Source of the DNA: Sphingobium sp. WTD-1
GTDB lineage: Bacteria; Pseudomonadota; Alphaproteobacteria; Sphingomonadales; Sphingomonadaceae
Direction of reading: 5' to 3'
Length of the DNA stretch: 64,000 bases
Assembly: GCF_030128825.1 (NCBI RefSeq)
Contig: NZ_CP119127.1
Location: forward strand, 2,046,001-2,110,000
Part shown: one piece after another, positions 53,919 through 62,959 of the stretch
Numbering within the stretch: position 1 is the first letter of the stretch
Layout: every line of letters starts with the position of its first letter
Position numbers and translations under genes: made by a program
Notes under the pieces: generated by a model
Told to the model about the DNA's origin: nothing
What the model saw: the letters and a program-made list of their open reading frames with translations, nothing else
Database searches by the model: none

Positions 53919-54119
53919 ATGAGCAACGTCATTAATTTTCGTCTGGCGCGCAAGGCCAGGGATCGGGCCGACAAGGCGCAGGCGGCAGACAGCAATCGCG
54001 CCAAGTTCGGCCGGACCAAGGTACAGAAACTTGCCGATCAGAAAGAAGAACGTCGAAAGGGGGCTCTGCTGGACGGCGCGCGTCTTGAGCGCGAGGAAGA
54101 GTCTGGTGACGATATTTGA
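53919..54119 (+). CDS. DUF4169-family small basic protein
   Basis: A 66-residue highly charged protein beginning MSNVINFRLARKARDRADK, the DUF4169 start, with many Lys/Arg and Glu. GGAAG precedes the ATG. Common in Alphaproteobacteria; function unknown, perhaps nucleic acid binding. Confidence 0.85.
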   Translation: MSNVINFRLARKARDRADKAQAADSNRAKFGRTKVQKLADQKEERRKGALLDGARLEREEESGDDI

Positions 54120-54151
54120 TGCCGTGAAGTCATGATATAAATCTGTTTTTC

Positions 54152-54176
54152 ATGTTCGGAATGAACATCCGTTCAT
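54152..54176. promoter_or_regulatory. Overlapping inverted repeats upstream of the Pro/Ala-rich protein
   Basis: ATGTTC, five bases, GAACAT (54152-54168) overlaps ATGAAC, four bases, GTTCAT (54161-54176). The A+T-rich surroundings suit a promoter. The GTTC/GAAC words recall SOS boxes but the spacing (5 or 4, inverted) is not the alphaproteobacterial LexA pattern (GTTC-N7-GTTC). Confidence 0.45.
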
Positions 54177-54280
54177 ATTGAAGCGGGATTTTTCAATTCA
54201 TCGATATTGGAAAACAGATCGTCCCGCATTTGACGATATGTTTGAGGCTAATGGAGATGGTCGGCGGTTGATCTATCGCT

Positions 54281-55282
54281 ATGACCAAGAATATTCGATC
54301 CATCCGTCCCGCCTCGGCCGCGATCGCCGCTGTCCTGGCATTGTCCGCAACGCCCCTGTTCGCGCAGGAGGTGATGACGCCCCCGCCGGCCGCGCCCATG
54401 GCGGCGCCGACCGCGCCGGTCGACATCGCTCCTGCGGTACCGGCGGCAGAGCCCGCACCCGCCGCGCCTGTCACAGCGCCTGCAACCCCGGCGGCGGCGG
54501 TCTTCGCGCCCAGCCAGCCGGTCGTGCAACAGACGCCGCCGACCCCGGAGCCGCAGCCTGAAGCGCCCGCCGCGCAGGAAAGCCGCGCTGCCCCGGCCAC
54601 CCCGGCACTGCGCCGTGCGGAAGTCCGCCGGGCTGAACCTGCTTCCGAACCCGCCCCGGCGCCTGCTCCGACCTCGGTCGCGGCTGAACGTACCGAAGCG
54701 CCGGCACCCGTAGCCCCGGTCGCAACGCCGGCTCCGGAACCGGCCGCCGTCACCCCGGTTGCCGAACCGGCCCCGGCTGCCGCGCCGGCCGAACAGCCTT
54801 CGGCCCTGATCGATCCTGCGCTGCTGCTGGCGCTGGGCGGCGGTTCGCTGCTGCTGGTCGGCCTTGGCGCCACAGCCATCGTCCGTCGCCGCCGCCAGCG
54901 TGTCGAGATGCAGCGTGAAGCGATTACGCCGATCGAAACCGGCCCGGCCCCGGCACCGATGCCCCTCGCACCGGCTGCCGCGTCTGTAGCTCCGATCGCT
55001 GTACGCACCCCGCTGGCCGCCGCCGCGCCGGGCAATGATGTCGAAGCGATGGTCGCCGCTGCCCCCAGCCGCGACAATCCCTTCCTGACCCAGCGCAACC
55101 GCCGTCGCCGCGCCCATTTCCTGCTCGCCCAGCGACAGGCGCTCCGCACGGCCGATCCGGTCGCCCGCGCCGCGCCGGTCGCAACCCCGGCCAGCGCCGC
55201 GGCGACCGATCGCAGCCAGACCGTCTATCGCTTCGGCAGCGACCGCGCCCGTCCGGGCCTGTTCAAGCCGCGCACCAGCTGA
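54281..55282 (+). CDS. Pro/Ala-rich exported protein with one C-terminal-half membrane helix
   Basis: A 333-residue protein: signal peptide (1-29, ending LFAQ), about 150 residues of low-complexity Pro/Ala/Glu repeats, one hydrophobic helix (about 187-206, LLLALGGGSLLLVGLGATAI-like) followed by RRRRQR, then a second Pro/Ala-rich region and a basic C-terminus. Topology: long extended segment in the periplasm, basic tail inside. No named family recognised; a cell-wall spanning or linker role is conceivable. Confidence 0.72.
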   Translation: MTKNIRSIRPASAAIAAVLALSATPLFAQEVMTPPPAAPMAAPTAPVDIAPAVPAAEPAPAAPVTAPATPAAAVFAPSQPVVQQTPPTPEPQPEAPAAQESRAAPATPALRRAEVRRAEPASEPAPAPAPTSVAAERTEAPAPVAPVATPAPEPAAVTPVAEPAPAAAPAEQPSALIDPALLLALGGGSLLLVGLGATAIVRRRRQRVEMQREAITPIETGPAPAPMPLAPAAASVAPIAVRTPLAAAAPGNDVEAMVAAAPSRDNPFLTQRNRRRRAHFLLAQRQALRTADPVARAAPVATPASAAATDRSQTVYRFGSDRARPGLFKPRTS

Positions 55283-55304
55283 TCGACGCCCTGAGCTGAC
55301 AATG

Positions 55305-55338
55305 AAGGGGACGGTGGCCCGCCATCGTCCCCTTTGTC
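55305..55338 (+). terminator. Terminator of the Pro/Ala-rich protein gene
   Basis: AAGGGGACG…CGTCCCCTT hairpin with an inner TGG/CCA pair, followed by TGTCTT. One mismatch; modest T run. Confidence 0.75.
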
Positions 55339-55439
55339 TTGCCTGTCCTACAGTCCGCTTTGCCTGATAGAAGCAGGGGATAGGGGAGGGCAGCGCGCTT
55401 TCCGATAGGATCAGCATTCAGCAAGATTATGTCAAAATC

Positions 55440-55464
55440 TGCGGGAAATATGGGAAGTTAAGGC
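55440..55464 (+). repeat. 25-bp shared sequence, copy 1 (upstream of argG)
   Basis: Begins TGCGGGAAATATGGG and ends AAGTTAAGGC. An exact copy lies at 61841-61865, in the same orientation. GGGAA is repeated within it at 9-bp spacing. Sequence flanks differ, apart from a TCAAAAT about 4-18 bp before. Confidence 0.8.
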
Positions 55465-55574
55465 CCGTAGCTTCCAACAGGCACCCCCGCGCTGTTGCGC
55501 TTGCCCGTCCCGCCTGTTACCGGCGCGCGGTTTATATCCCACGCCATCATTGGCCTGCAGAAGAGTCGCCCACC

Positions 55575-56788
<1,214 letters not shown>

Positions 56789-56795
<7 letters not shown>

Positions 56796-56897
56796 TTTAG
56801 CGCGGCACCGGCCCGCGCCCCCACCCGACCTCCCATCCAGGATATACTGTGGGAGGCCGGGTGGGGGTGCGGGCCGGTGCGGTTCTCAAACAAAGAC
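56789..56897. repeat. Long-hairpin intergenic element, copy B
   Basis: Outer arms GTCTTTGATTT (from 56789) and AAACAAAGAC (ending 56897) enclose a near-perfect hairpin with arms of about 31 bp (56805-56880) and a CAGGATATACTG-type centre. The inner arm resembles that of copy A at 10681-10813 base for base, apart from scattered substitutions compensated on the opposite arm. Likely also ends argG transcription. Confidence 0.8.
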
Positions 56898-57021
56898 GCC
56901 CGATACAAATTGCGACAAACTATTGGGTGACATGACAAAGTTGCGGGACAAGTCTTGCCGATAAGCGACGTCAAGGATGGTCGACACGCCATCCACGACT
57001 GAACTTGGAAGGAAAGACCCA

Positions 57022-57669
57022 ATGCTCCGCAAATTCTTCGCCACCGTCGCGGTCGGCTCGCTGTTCGTCGGCGGGCTGGCGGCCACCCATGTCGCCTTCG
57101 CGCAGGATGGTGGTCCGGGGCCGCGCGGCATGCGCGGTGGTCCCATGATGATGGCCGACGCCAACAAGGACGGCACCATCACCAAGGCGGAACTGACCGC
57201 CTCGCTCGAAGCCCGCTTTGCCCAGCTCGACGCCAACAAGGATGGCAAGCTGACCAAGGAGGATCGCGACATCCGCCGCCAGCAGCGTCTGGACGAACGC
57301 TTCGCCGCGCTCGACACCGACAAGAATGGCCAGATCAGCAAGGCCGAGTATCAGGCCGGTCATCAGCCGCGCGCCGATCGCGGCCCGGAAACCGGCAAGC
57401 CCGGCGGCCCGGACGGCAAGCGCTGGGGCGGGCGTGGCCATGGCGGTCCCGGCCGCGGCATGATGCACCGCGGTCCCGGCTTTGGTGACGCCGGCAAGGA
57501 CGGCACCGTGACGAAGGCAGAGTTCATGGCCGGCCCGCTCGCCATGTTCGACAAGGCTGACGCCAACAAGGATGGCAAGGTCACGGCGGAGGAAATGAAG
57601 GCCGCCCGTCAGGCGATGCGTGGTCAGTGGCAGGACCGCAAGGGTCCGCCCCCGCCGCCGGCTAACTGA
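57022..57669 (+). CDS. Exported EF-hand (calcium-binding) protein
   Basis: A 215-residue protein with a signal peptide (1-27, ending AFAQ) and five EF-hand loops: DANKDGTITKAE (46-57), DANKDGKLTKED (70-81), DTDKNGQISKAE (98-109), DAGKDGTVTKAE (156-167, third ligand Gly) and DANKDGKVTAEE (180-191). Between the third and fourth lies a Gly/Arg/His/Met-rich segment (about 120-155) that may bind other metals. The C-terminus is Pro-rich. Sits 139 bp before a two-component system. Periplasmic calcium binding is inferred. Confidence 0.88.
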   Translation: MLRKFFATVAVGSLFVGGLAATHVAFAQDGGPGPRGMRGGPMMMADANKDGTITKAELTASLEARFAQLDANKDGKLTKEDRDIRRQQRLDERFAALDTDKNGQISKAEYQAGHQPRADRGPETGKPGGPDGKRWGGRGHGGPGRGMMHRGPGFGDAGKDGTVTKAEFMAGPLAMFDKADANKDGKVTAEEMKAARQAMRGQWQDRKGPPPPPAN

Positions 57670-57808
57670 TCGGCTGACAGCGCCGACGATCCGGAGCGGG
57701 GCTTTTCCCCCTAGCGCCCCGCTCCAGTCGATCGTCCCAAGGGGGAAGGGCGAAGGTTCCCCTGCCTTCGCCCTTCCAACCCGTCCCCCGGCATGACAGA
57801 CAGGCAAA
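57670..57808. terminator. Two tandem hairpins between the EF-hand gene and the response regulator
   Basis: GGAGCGGGGC / GCCCCGCTCC (about 57692-57733, extended by GACGATC / GATCGTC) is followed by AAGGGCGAAGG / CCTTCGCCCTT (about 57745-57778). Both are G+C-rich and adequate for termination or attenuation ahead of the regulator. Confidence 0.6.
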
Positions 57809-58528
57809 ATGAGCGAACGTCCCCATCTCCTGCTCGTCGATGACGAGCGATCGATCCGCGAGCCGCTGGCCCAATATCTCTCCCGCAACGGCTTCCGCGT
57901 GACCGCCGTCGAGAATGCGGCGGAGGCGCGGCTGCGTCTGGCCGCCAATGCCATCGATCTCGTCATCCTCGACATCATGATGCCCGGCGAGGACGGCCTG
58001 TCGCTGTGCCGCCATATCCGCGAGACCAGCGAAATTCCGGTGATCCTGCTTACCGCCCGCTCCGAAGAGACCGACCGCATCGTCGGGCTGGAAATGGGCG
58101 CCGACGATTATGTGCTCAAACCCTTTTCGCCGCGCGAACTGGTCGCCCGCATCAAGGTCATCTTCCGCCGCGTCGCCACCGGCGGTCAGCGCGTTACCGC
58201 GCCCGACGGCGCCACCTATGCCTTTGCCGGCTGGCTCTTGAAGACGCAGGAACGCACCCTGGTCGATGCCGAGGGGGTGTCGCTGCCGCTCTCGACCGCC
58301 GAATATAATCTGATGCTGGCCTTCGCCACCCGGCCCAATCAGGTGCTCAGCCGCGATCAGTTGCTCGACATCACCCAAGGGCGCGAGGCGAACGCCTTCG
58401 ACCGGGCGATCGACAACCAGATCAGCCGCCTGCGCAAGAAGATCGAGCCCGATGCGAAGAACCCGACGCTGATCAAGACGGTCTGGGGCGGCGGCTACAC
58501 CCTGTCGGCGGAGGTCCGCAAACTGTGA
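57809..58528 (+). CDS. OmpR-family response regulator
   Basis: A 239-residue regulator: LLVDDERSIREPLA, phosphoacceptor Asp in LVILDIMMPGEDG, Lys in YVLKPFSPREL, and a winged-helix domain with AIDNQISRLRRKI-type recognition helix (NAFDRAIDNQISRLRKKI) and WGGGYTL. It overlaps the kinase gene by 4 bp. Resembles the OmpR branch rather than PhoB by its receiver sequence. Confidence 0.93.
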   Translation: MSERPHLLLVDDERSIREPLAQYLSRNGFRVTAVENAAEARLRLAANAIDLVILDIMMPGEDGLSLCRHIRETSEIPVILLTARSEETDRIVGLEMGADDYVLKPFSPRELVARIKVIFRRVATGGQRVTAPDGATYAFAGWLLKTQERTLVDAEGVSLPLSTAEYNLMLAFATRPNQVLSRDQLLDITQGREANAFDRAIDNQISRLRKKIEPDAKNPTLIKTVWGGGYTLSAEVRKL

Positions 58529-59898
58529 AGCAACTGCGCCTCTGGCCGCAAAGCCTGGTCGGACAGATCATCATCCTGGTCGCGATCGCGCTGTTCGTGG
58601 CGCAGGCGATCAATTTCGGCCTGCTGCTGCGCGAACGCAATCGGGTCGAACTGACCAGCCAGACCGCGCCGGTCGTCTATCGGGTCATCAACGCGCTCGA
58701 TATCCGCCCCGATCGGCGGCCAAGGCGCGGTGATCGCGGGCAGGAAGAGGATCGTGACCGGCGCAATGTGGAATTTTCGACGACGCGGCCCGTCCTTGCC
58801 GGCAAGCCTCGACCGGATGTCGAGACGCGAGCGGTCGCCATGTTCGAGGATATCGGCCTCACCGTCCATTCGGTGGTTGCGACGGAAGATAGTCGCATCA
58901 TGCCGCAGCGTCGCTGGGAACAGATACGCCGTCGCGCGACGGGAGAGCAGCCGGGCGATCGTCGTCTGGGCCGTCTCTCTCTGGCGGTCGAATATGAACC
59001 GGGCAAATGGGTGACCGCGATGGCCCGCATCGGCAGCCGCCCGCCGCGTTTCGGCGGCTGGCTGGTGGCCCAGACGCTCATCCTCTACGTCATCGTCCTC
59101 ATTCCGCTGCTCTGGATGGGCCGCCGCTTCGCCCGCCCGCTCAAGCAGTTGACCGGCTCCGCCCGCCAGTTCGCGAAGACCGGCTCGGCCGATCCGGTCG
59201 AGGAAAGCGGGCCGGGCGACGTGCGCCAGCTCACCACCGCCTTCAACGCCATGCGCGCGCGCATCATCGCCATGCTGGACGAGAAGGACCGGATGCTGGG
59301 CGCCATCGGCCATGATCTGCGCACCCCGCTCGCATCCCTGCGGGTCCGCACCGAATCCGTCGATGACGAGGGCGAGCGCGCCCGCATGTCCGAGACGATC
59401 GAGGAAATGAACCGGATGCTCGACGACATCCTCTCGCTCGCCCGCGCCGGCCGCAGCAGCGAGACGGCGCAGAAGGTCGACCTCACTTCGCTCGCCGACG
59501 CCGTCGTGGAGGATTTCATCGAACTGGGTTCACCGGTCGACATGATCGACAGCGATCGCGCCGTTGCCTTCGTCCGCGCCCAGCAGATCCGCCGCGCGCT
59601 GCGCAACCTCATAGAAAACGCGATCGTCTATGGCGACCGCGCCCATGTCAGCGTCCAGCATCAGCATGGCATGATCCGCATCATCGTTGCCGACGAAGGG
59701 CCGGGCATTGCCGAGGACAAGATGGGCGAAATGATGGAGCCCTTCACCCGGCTCGAAGGATCGCGCAACCGCGAGACCGGCGGCGCTGGCCTGGGCCTGG
59801 CCCTCGTCCGCGCGATCATGGCCGAACATGGCGGCGCGCTCCAACTCGCCAACCGCCCCGGCGGCGGCCTCGAAGCCAGCCTCGTCCTCCCGGCCTGA
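58525..59898 (+). CDS. Sensor histidine kinase (EnvZ-like)
   Basis: A 457-residue kinase starting at GTG 58525: membrane helix about 10-30, a basic periplasmic sensor (Arg/Asp-rich, about 60-165), second helix about 175-200, HAMP, the H box IGHDLRTPLASLRVR near residue 265 and NLIENAIVYGD, DEGPGIAED and GGAGLGLALV. The GHDLRTPL motif with Asp next to His is the EnvZ/HPK type. Signal unknown. Confidence 0.93.
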   Translation: MKQLRLWPQSLVGQIIILVAIALFVAQAINFGLLLRERNRVELTSQTAPVVYRVINALDIRPDRRPRRGDRGQEEDRDRRNVEFSTTRPVLAGKPRPDVETRAVAMFEDIGLTVHSVVATEDSRIMPQRRWEQIRRRATGEQPGDRRLGRLSLAVEYEPGKWVTAMARIGSRPPRFGGWLVAQTLILYVIVLIPLLWMGRRFARPLKQLTGSARQFAKTGSADPVEESGPGDVRQLTTAFNAMRARIIAMLDEKDRMLGAIGHDLRTPLASLRVRTESVDDEGERARMSETIEEMNRMLDDILSLARAGRSSETAQKVDLTSLADAVVEDFIELGSPVDMIDSDRAVAFVRAQQIRRALRNLIENAIVYGDRAHVSVQHQHGMIRIIVADEGPGIAEDKMGEMMEPFTRLEGSRNRETGGAGLGLALVRAIMAEHGGALQLANRPGGGLEASLVLPA

Positions 59899-59905
59899 TG
59901 GCCAT

Positions 59906-59959
59906 TCCCCTTCCTCCCCAAGCGCGCTTGGGGAAGGGGACCGCTCGCGTAGCGAGTGG
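59906..59959. repeat. Palindromic intergenic repeat
   Basis: TCCCCTTCC…GGAAGGGGA encloses CCCCAAGCGCGCTTGGGG (59906-59940), followed by a second hairpin CGCTCGCG-TAGCGAG. Lies between the kinase gene and the convergent ProP gene. Similar sequences occur as dispersed repeats in sphingomonads. Confidence 0.65.
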
Positions 59960-60005
59960 TGGAGGGACACAGGCCCGATGGCGCAGCGTCGGAAAAGCGC
60001 TGGCC

Positions 60006-61523
60006 CTAGCTCGCCAGCGGCCGGATCATGCCCGGCGTTTCCACCGCGAACGGGGCTACCGGCGGCAGGTCGGGCAGCGCCTTGTCCACCGTCACCGGCT
60101 CGCCGCTTTCGACCAGCGCGATCGCCTCGGCCTCATTCGCCACCGCCGGCGGCGATCCGCGCAGCGGCATGCCCGCCGTCTCGCGCACCGTCAGCATGGT
60201 CAGCAGGCCGATCAGCGCCGCACCCATCAGATAATAGGCCGGCACCAGCGGATCGCCGGTCTTCTGCACCAGCCAGGCGGTGATCAGCGGCGTCGTGCCG
60301 CCGAACAGCGAGACCGAGATGTTGAACGCGATCGACAGCGCGCTGTAGCGCACCGGCGTATAGAAGAGCGCGGGCAGGGTGGAGGGCATGGAACTGGTGA
60401 AGCAGACCAGCGCAATCCCCAGCAGCATCAGCCCCAGGAAGATCAGCGCGTCATTGCCCGTGCCGATCAGCAGCATGCACGGCACCGACAACAGCATCAG
60501 CGCGACGCAGGCGCCGATGATCATCGGTCGCCGGCCCAGCCGGTCGCTGAACAGCCCGCCCATGACATTGAGCGGCATCATCACCAGCATCACGATGATG
60601 ATCAGCAACAGCCCCTTAGTCTCGGCATAACCCATGGTTACGCTGAGATAATTGGGCATGTAGGTCAGCAGCATATAGTCGGTGACGTTGAACACCAGCA
60701 CCAGCCCGACGCACTTCAGCAGCTGCCGCCAATGGACACGGAACAGGGGGCCAAGCCCCGGCCGCTCGCTTTCGCGCGCGTCGATCTGTTCGCTATAGGC
60801 CTGGAATGCTGGCGTCTCCTCCAGCTTCAGCCGCATATAGAGGCCGAGCAGGCCCAGCGGCCCGGCGACCAGGAAGGGAATGCGCCAGCCCCATTCGAGC
60901 ATCTGCGTCTCGCTCAGCGACATTTGCAGGGCGGTGACGGTGCCGGCGCCGGCGATATAGCCGCCCAGCGTCCCGAACTCCAGCCAGCTGCCCATCAGGC
61001 CGCGCTTCCGGTCGGTCGAATATTCCGCGATGAAGGTCGCCGCGCCGCCATATTCGCCGCCGGTCGAAAAGCCCTGCACCAGCCGCGCGGCCAGCAGCAT
61101 CAGCGGCGCGCCGATGCCGATCTGCGCATAGGAGGGGATGAGACCGATGGAAAAGGTGCCGACCGCCATCAGGATCATGGTCATCGCCAATATCTTGTGC
61201 CGGCCATAGCGATCGCCTAGCGGCCCGAATACCAGTCCACCCAGCGGCCGGACCAGGAAGGCGACGGTGAAGGTGGCGAAGGTCGCGATCAACTGCAGCG
61301 CCGGATCGCTCGACGGGAAAAAGACATGGCCCAGCGTAACGGCGATATAGCCGTAGACGCCGAAATCGAACCATTCCATCGCATTGCCCAACGCTGCGGC
61401 GCCAACCGCGCGGTTCAGCAGGGACCGGTCGACGACGGTGACATCATCGACTTCCAGGTCGCGGTGGCGCTTGAACCAGCCGAAATGGATGTGGCGCGCG
61501 GCATGCGCGGCAGATGTGGACAC
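60006..61523 (-). CDS. ProP-like MFS transporter without the C-terminal coiled coil
   Basis: A 505-residue 12-helix symporter closely resembling E. coli ProP (GNAMEWFDFGVYG, RPLGGLVFGPLGDRYGRHK, QGFSTGGEYGGAATFIAEYS, LSDRLGRRP). ProP imports proline and glycine betaine under osmotic stress. The C-terminal osmosensory coiled coil of E. coli ProP is missing; the tail here (about 465-505) is Pro/Ala/Glu-rich with no heptads, so it may not be osmotically activated in the same way, or may transport another metabolite. GGGAG six bases before GTG 61523 supports that start; the frame opens at 61595. Confidence 0.9.
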   Translation of the reverse strand: MSTSAAHAARHIHFGWFKRHRDLEVDDVTVVDRSLLNRAVGAAALGNAMEWFDFGVYGYIAVTLGHVFFPSSDPALQLIATFATFTVAFLVRPLGGLVFGPLGDRYGRHKILAMTMILMAVGTFSIGLIPSYAQIGIGAPLMLLAARLVQGFSTGGEYGGAATFIAEYSTDRKRGLMGSWLEFGTLGGYIAGAGTVTALQMSLSETQMLEWGWRIPFLVAGPLGLLGLYMRLKLEETPAFQAYSEQIDARESERPGLGPLFRVHWRQLLKCVGLVLVFNVTDYMLLTYMPNYLSVTMGYAETKGLLLIIIVMLVMMPLNVMGGLFSDRLGRRPMIIGACVALMLLSVPCMLLIGTGNDALIFLGLMLLGIALVCFTSSMPSTLPALFYTPVRYSALSIAFNISVSLFGGTTPLITAWLVQKTGDPLVPAYYLMGAALIGLLTMLTVRETAGMPLRGSPPAVANEAEAIALVESGEPVTVDKALPDLPPVAPFAVETPGMIRPLAS

Positions 61524-61787
61524 ATTATTCTCCCGGCCCGTCCAGGCGGGCACGCGGGCGCGCCTCACAGCCATCGGACAGGCAATGTCGGCCAATAATC
61601 AGGGCCTTGGAACGTTGCGACGCCGCATGGGGCATCAAGCGAGGAGGAGTCCATATAGGCAATCGCCCGCAAAAAGGTGCAACAAAGGGGCAGGCCGTGC
61701 CCGCACGGGGGTGAGCCGACCCCGGCCTGTCCTATTGGCGCATCATGACTTATGCTGCGTCGCGATGGGATTTCGGCCGGACATGAC

Positions 61788-61826
61788 GATGCAGGGGTTG
61801 GAAACAAGATTTCCAACCCCTGCATC
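61788..61826. repeat. Perfect 17-bp-stem hairpin downstream of motB
   Basis: GATGCAGGGGTTGGAAA (61788-61804), loop CAAGA, TTTCCAACCCCTGCATC (61810-61826). No mismatch. No T tract follows on either strand, so it is not a standard terminator. Confidence 0.75.
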
Positions 61827-61840
61827 AAAATTGCCGAATG

Positions 61841-61865
61841 TGCGGGAAATATGGGAAGTTAAGGC
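61841..61865 (+). repeat. 25-bp shared sequence, copy 2 (downstream of motB)
   Basis: Exact copy of 55440-55464 in the same orientation, 15 bp after the 17-bp-stem hairpin and 36 bp before the motB stop. Confidence 0.8.
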
Positions 61866-61900
61866 GGCGATTTCCTATTTTGCCGCCCCGACTGTCCGCC

Positions 61901-62956
61901 TCAATGCTTGCCCGGCTTGGACGATGTCCCGGCCGCCGTCGGGTTGATCAGCGCCGCGCCGCTGGGCAGGCCGGTGCCACCCATGTCCAGCTTCTGCGCC
62001 TGTTCCCGCGCGATCCGCTGCGGATCGTCCCGCTCCTTGATCGCCGCCTGGGTTTCGGGATCCTGCGCCTCATCCTCGTCGGCCGAGGCATTGCCGCCAC
62101 GGGTCCAGCCCAGGATGACCGACATGCGCCGGTTGCGCGGATCATAGGCGTCGGTCTTCACGAACGGCTCGCGATCGGCGACGCCTTCGATCCGGGCGAA
62201 GCGGGCATTGGGAATGCCGGTTTCGGCGAGCGCCTTGCGGGTCGATTCCGCACGGGCCGACGACAGCATCCAGTTGTTCATGCTCCGGCCCGACGCATAG
62301 GGCAGGCCATCGGTATGGCCGCGCACGATCAGCGGGTTGGGCATGGTCGCCAGTGCGTCCGCGACCTCGGCGATCAGCGCCTTGGCTTCGGGCAGCAACT
62401 GGTCGGTGCCCGACCGGAACATCGCGAAATCCGCCTCGTCGATCAGGTCGATGCGCAGCCCTTCGCGGGTTTCGGTGAAGCGGACATTCTTGCGCAGCCG
62501 GGCCAGGCCCTTCTTGGACATGCGGTCCTCAAGCTGCTTCTTGATATGCTCGAACTTCTGCCGGTCGGCCGCGCGCAAAGCCTTGCCGCCCTGGTCCTTG
62601 GTGCCGGTGGCGTCGCGCGGGATGGTGATGGCCAGATTGCCCTGACCGCCGGTGGTCGGGTAATTTTCCTTCGCCATCAGGCTGTCGCCGCCGAACATGC
62701 CGGTGGACCCCGCCGAATTCATCTTCAGTTCGACCAGCGTCGGCGTGAAATAGTCGGCCAGCGCCTTGCGCTGCTTTTCGGTGGTCGCACCCAGCAGCCA
62801 CATCAGCAGGAAGAAGGCCATCATCGCCGTCACGAAGTCGGCATAGGCCACCTTCCAGGCGCCGCCATGATGGCCGCCATGCCCTTCGACGATGATCTTC
62901 TTGACGATGATCGGCCGGGGTTCGGGCTCGTTCGCGCCGCGCTTCTTCTCCGCCAT
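61901..62956 (-). CDS. motB: Flagellar motor stator protein MotB
   Basis: A 351-residue protein: basic cytoplasmic N-terminus, one membrane helix with the proton-carrying Asp in VAYADFVTAMMAFFLLMWL (about residue 30), and a C-terminal OmpA-like peptidoglycan-binding domain (LIVRGHTDGLPY, about 235-250). Anchors the stator to the cell wall. Starts 3 bp after motA. The C-terminal tail is extended and Gln/Ala/Pro-rich. Confidence 0.95.
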   Translation of the reverse strand: MAEKKRGANEPEPRPIIVKKIIVEGHGGHHGGAWKVAYADFVTAMMAFFLLMWLLGATTEKQRKALADYFTPTLVELKMNSAGSTGMFGGDSLMAKENYPTTGGQGNLAITIPRDATGTKDQGGKALRAADRQKFEHIKKQLEDRMSKKGLARLRKNVRFTETREGLRIDLIDEADFAMFRSGTDQLLPEAKALIAEVADALATMPNPLIVRGHTDGLPYASGRSMNNWMLSSARAESTRKALAETGIPNARFARIEGVADREPFVKTDAYDPRNRRMSVILGWTRGGNASADEDEAQDPETQAAIKERDDPQRIAREQAQKLDMGGTGLPSGAALINPTAAGTSSKPGKH

Positions 62957-62959
62957 GGC

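Larger units (their letters stand above)
55283..55574. other. Intergenic region upstream of argG
   Basis: About 292 bp: a terminator for the Pro/Ala-rich gene, a low-complexity stretch, and the 25-bp sequence shared with 61841-61865, about 110 bp before the argG start. No gene seen. Confidence 0.55.
61524..61900. other. Intergenic region between motB and the ProP-like gene
   Basis: About 377 bp holding the transporter promoter, a perfect 17-bp-stem hairpin (61788-61826) and the second copy of the 25-bp shared sequence (61841-61865). No gene is supported. Confidence 0.6.

Noticed and set aside
54152-54176. SOS (LexA) box
   Set aside because: GTTC/GAAC words are present but inverted with 4-5 bp spacing, not the GTTC-N7-GTTC form of Alphaproteobacteria.
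55440-55464. MraZ box
   Set aside because: Only two GGGAA units at 9-bp spacing, not three TGGG units at 10 bp, and no mraZ gene nearby.
61565-61828. 87-codon minus-strand open frame between motB and the transporter gene
   Set aside because: Spans the perfect hairpin and the transporter promoter; Cys/Pro-rich composition without similarity.
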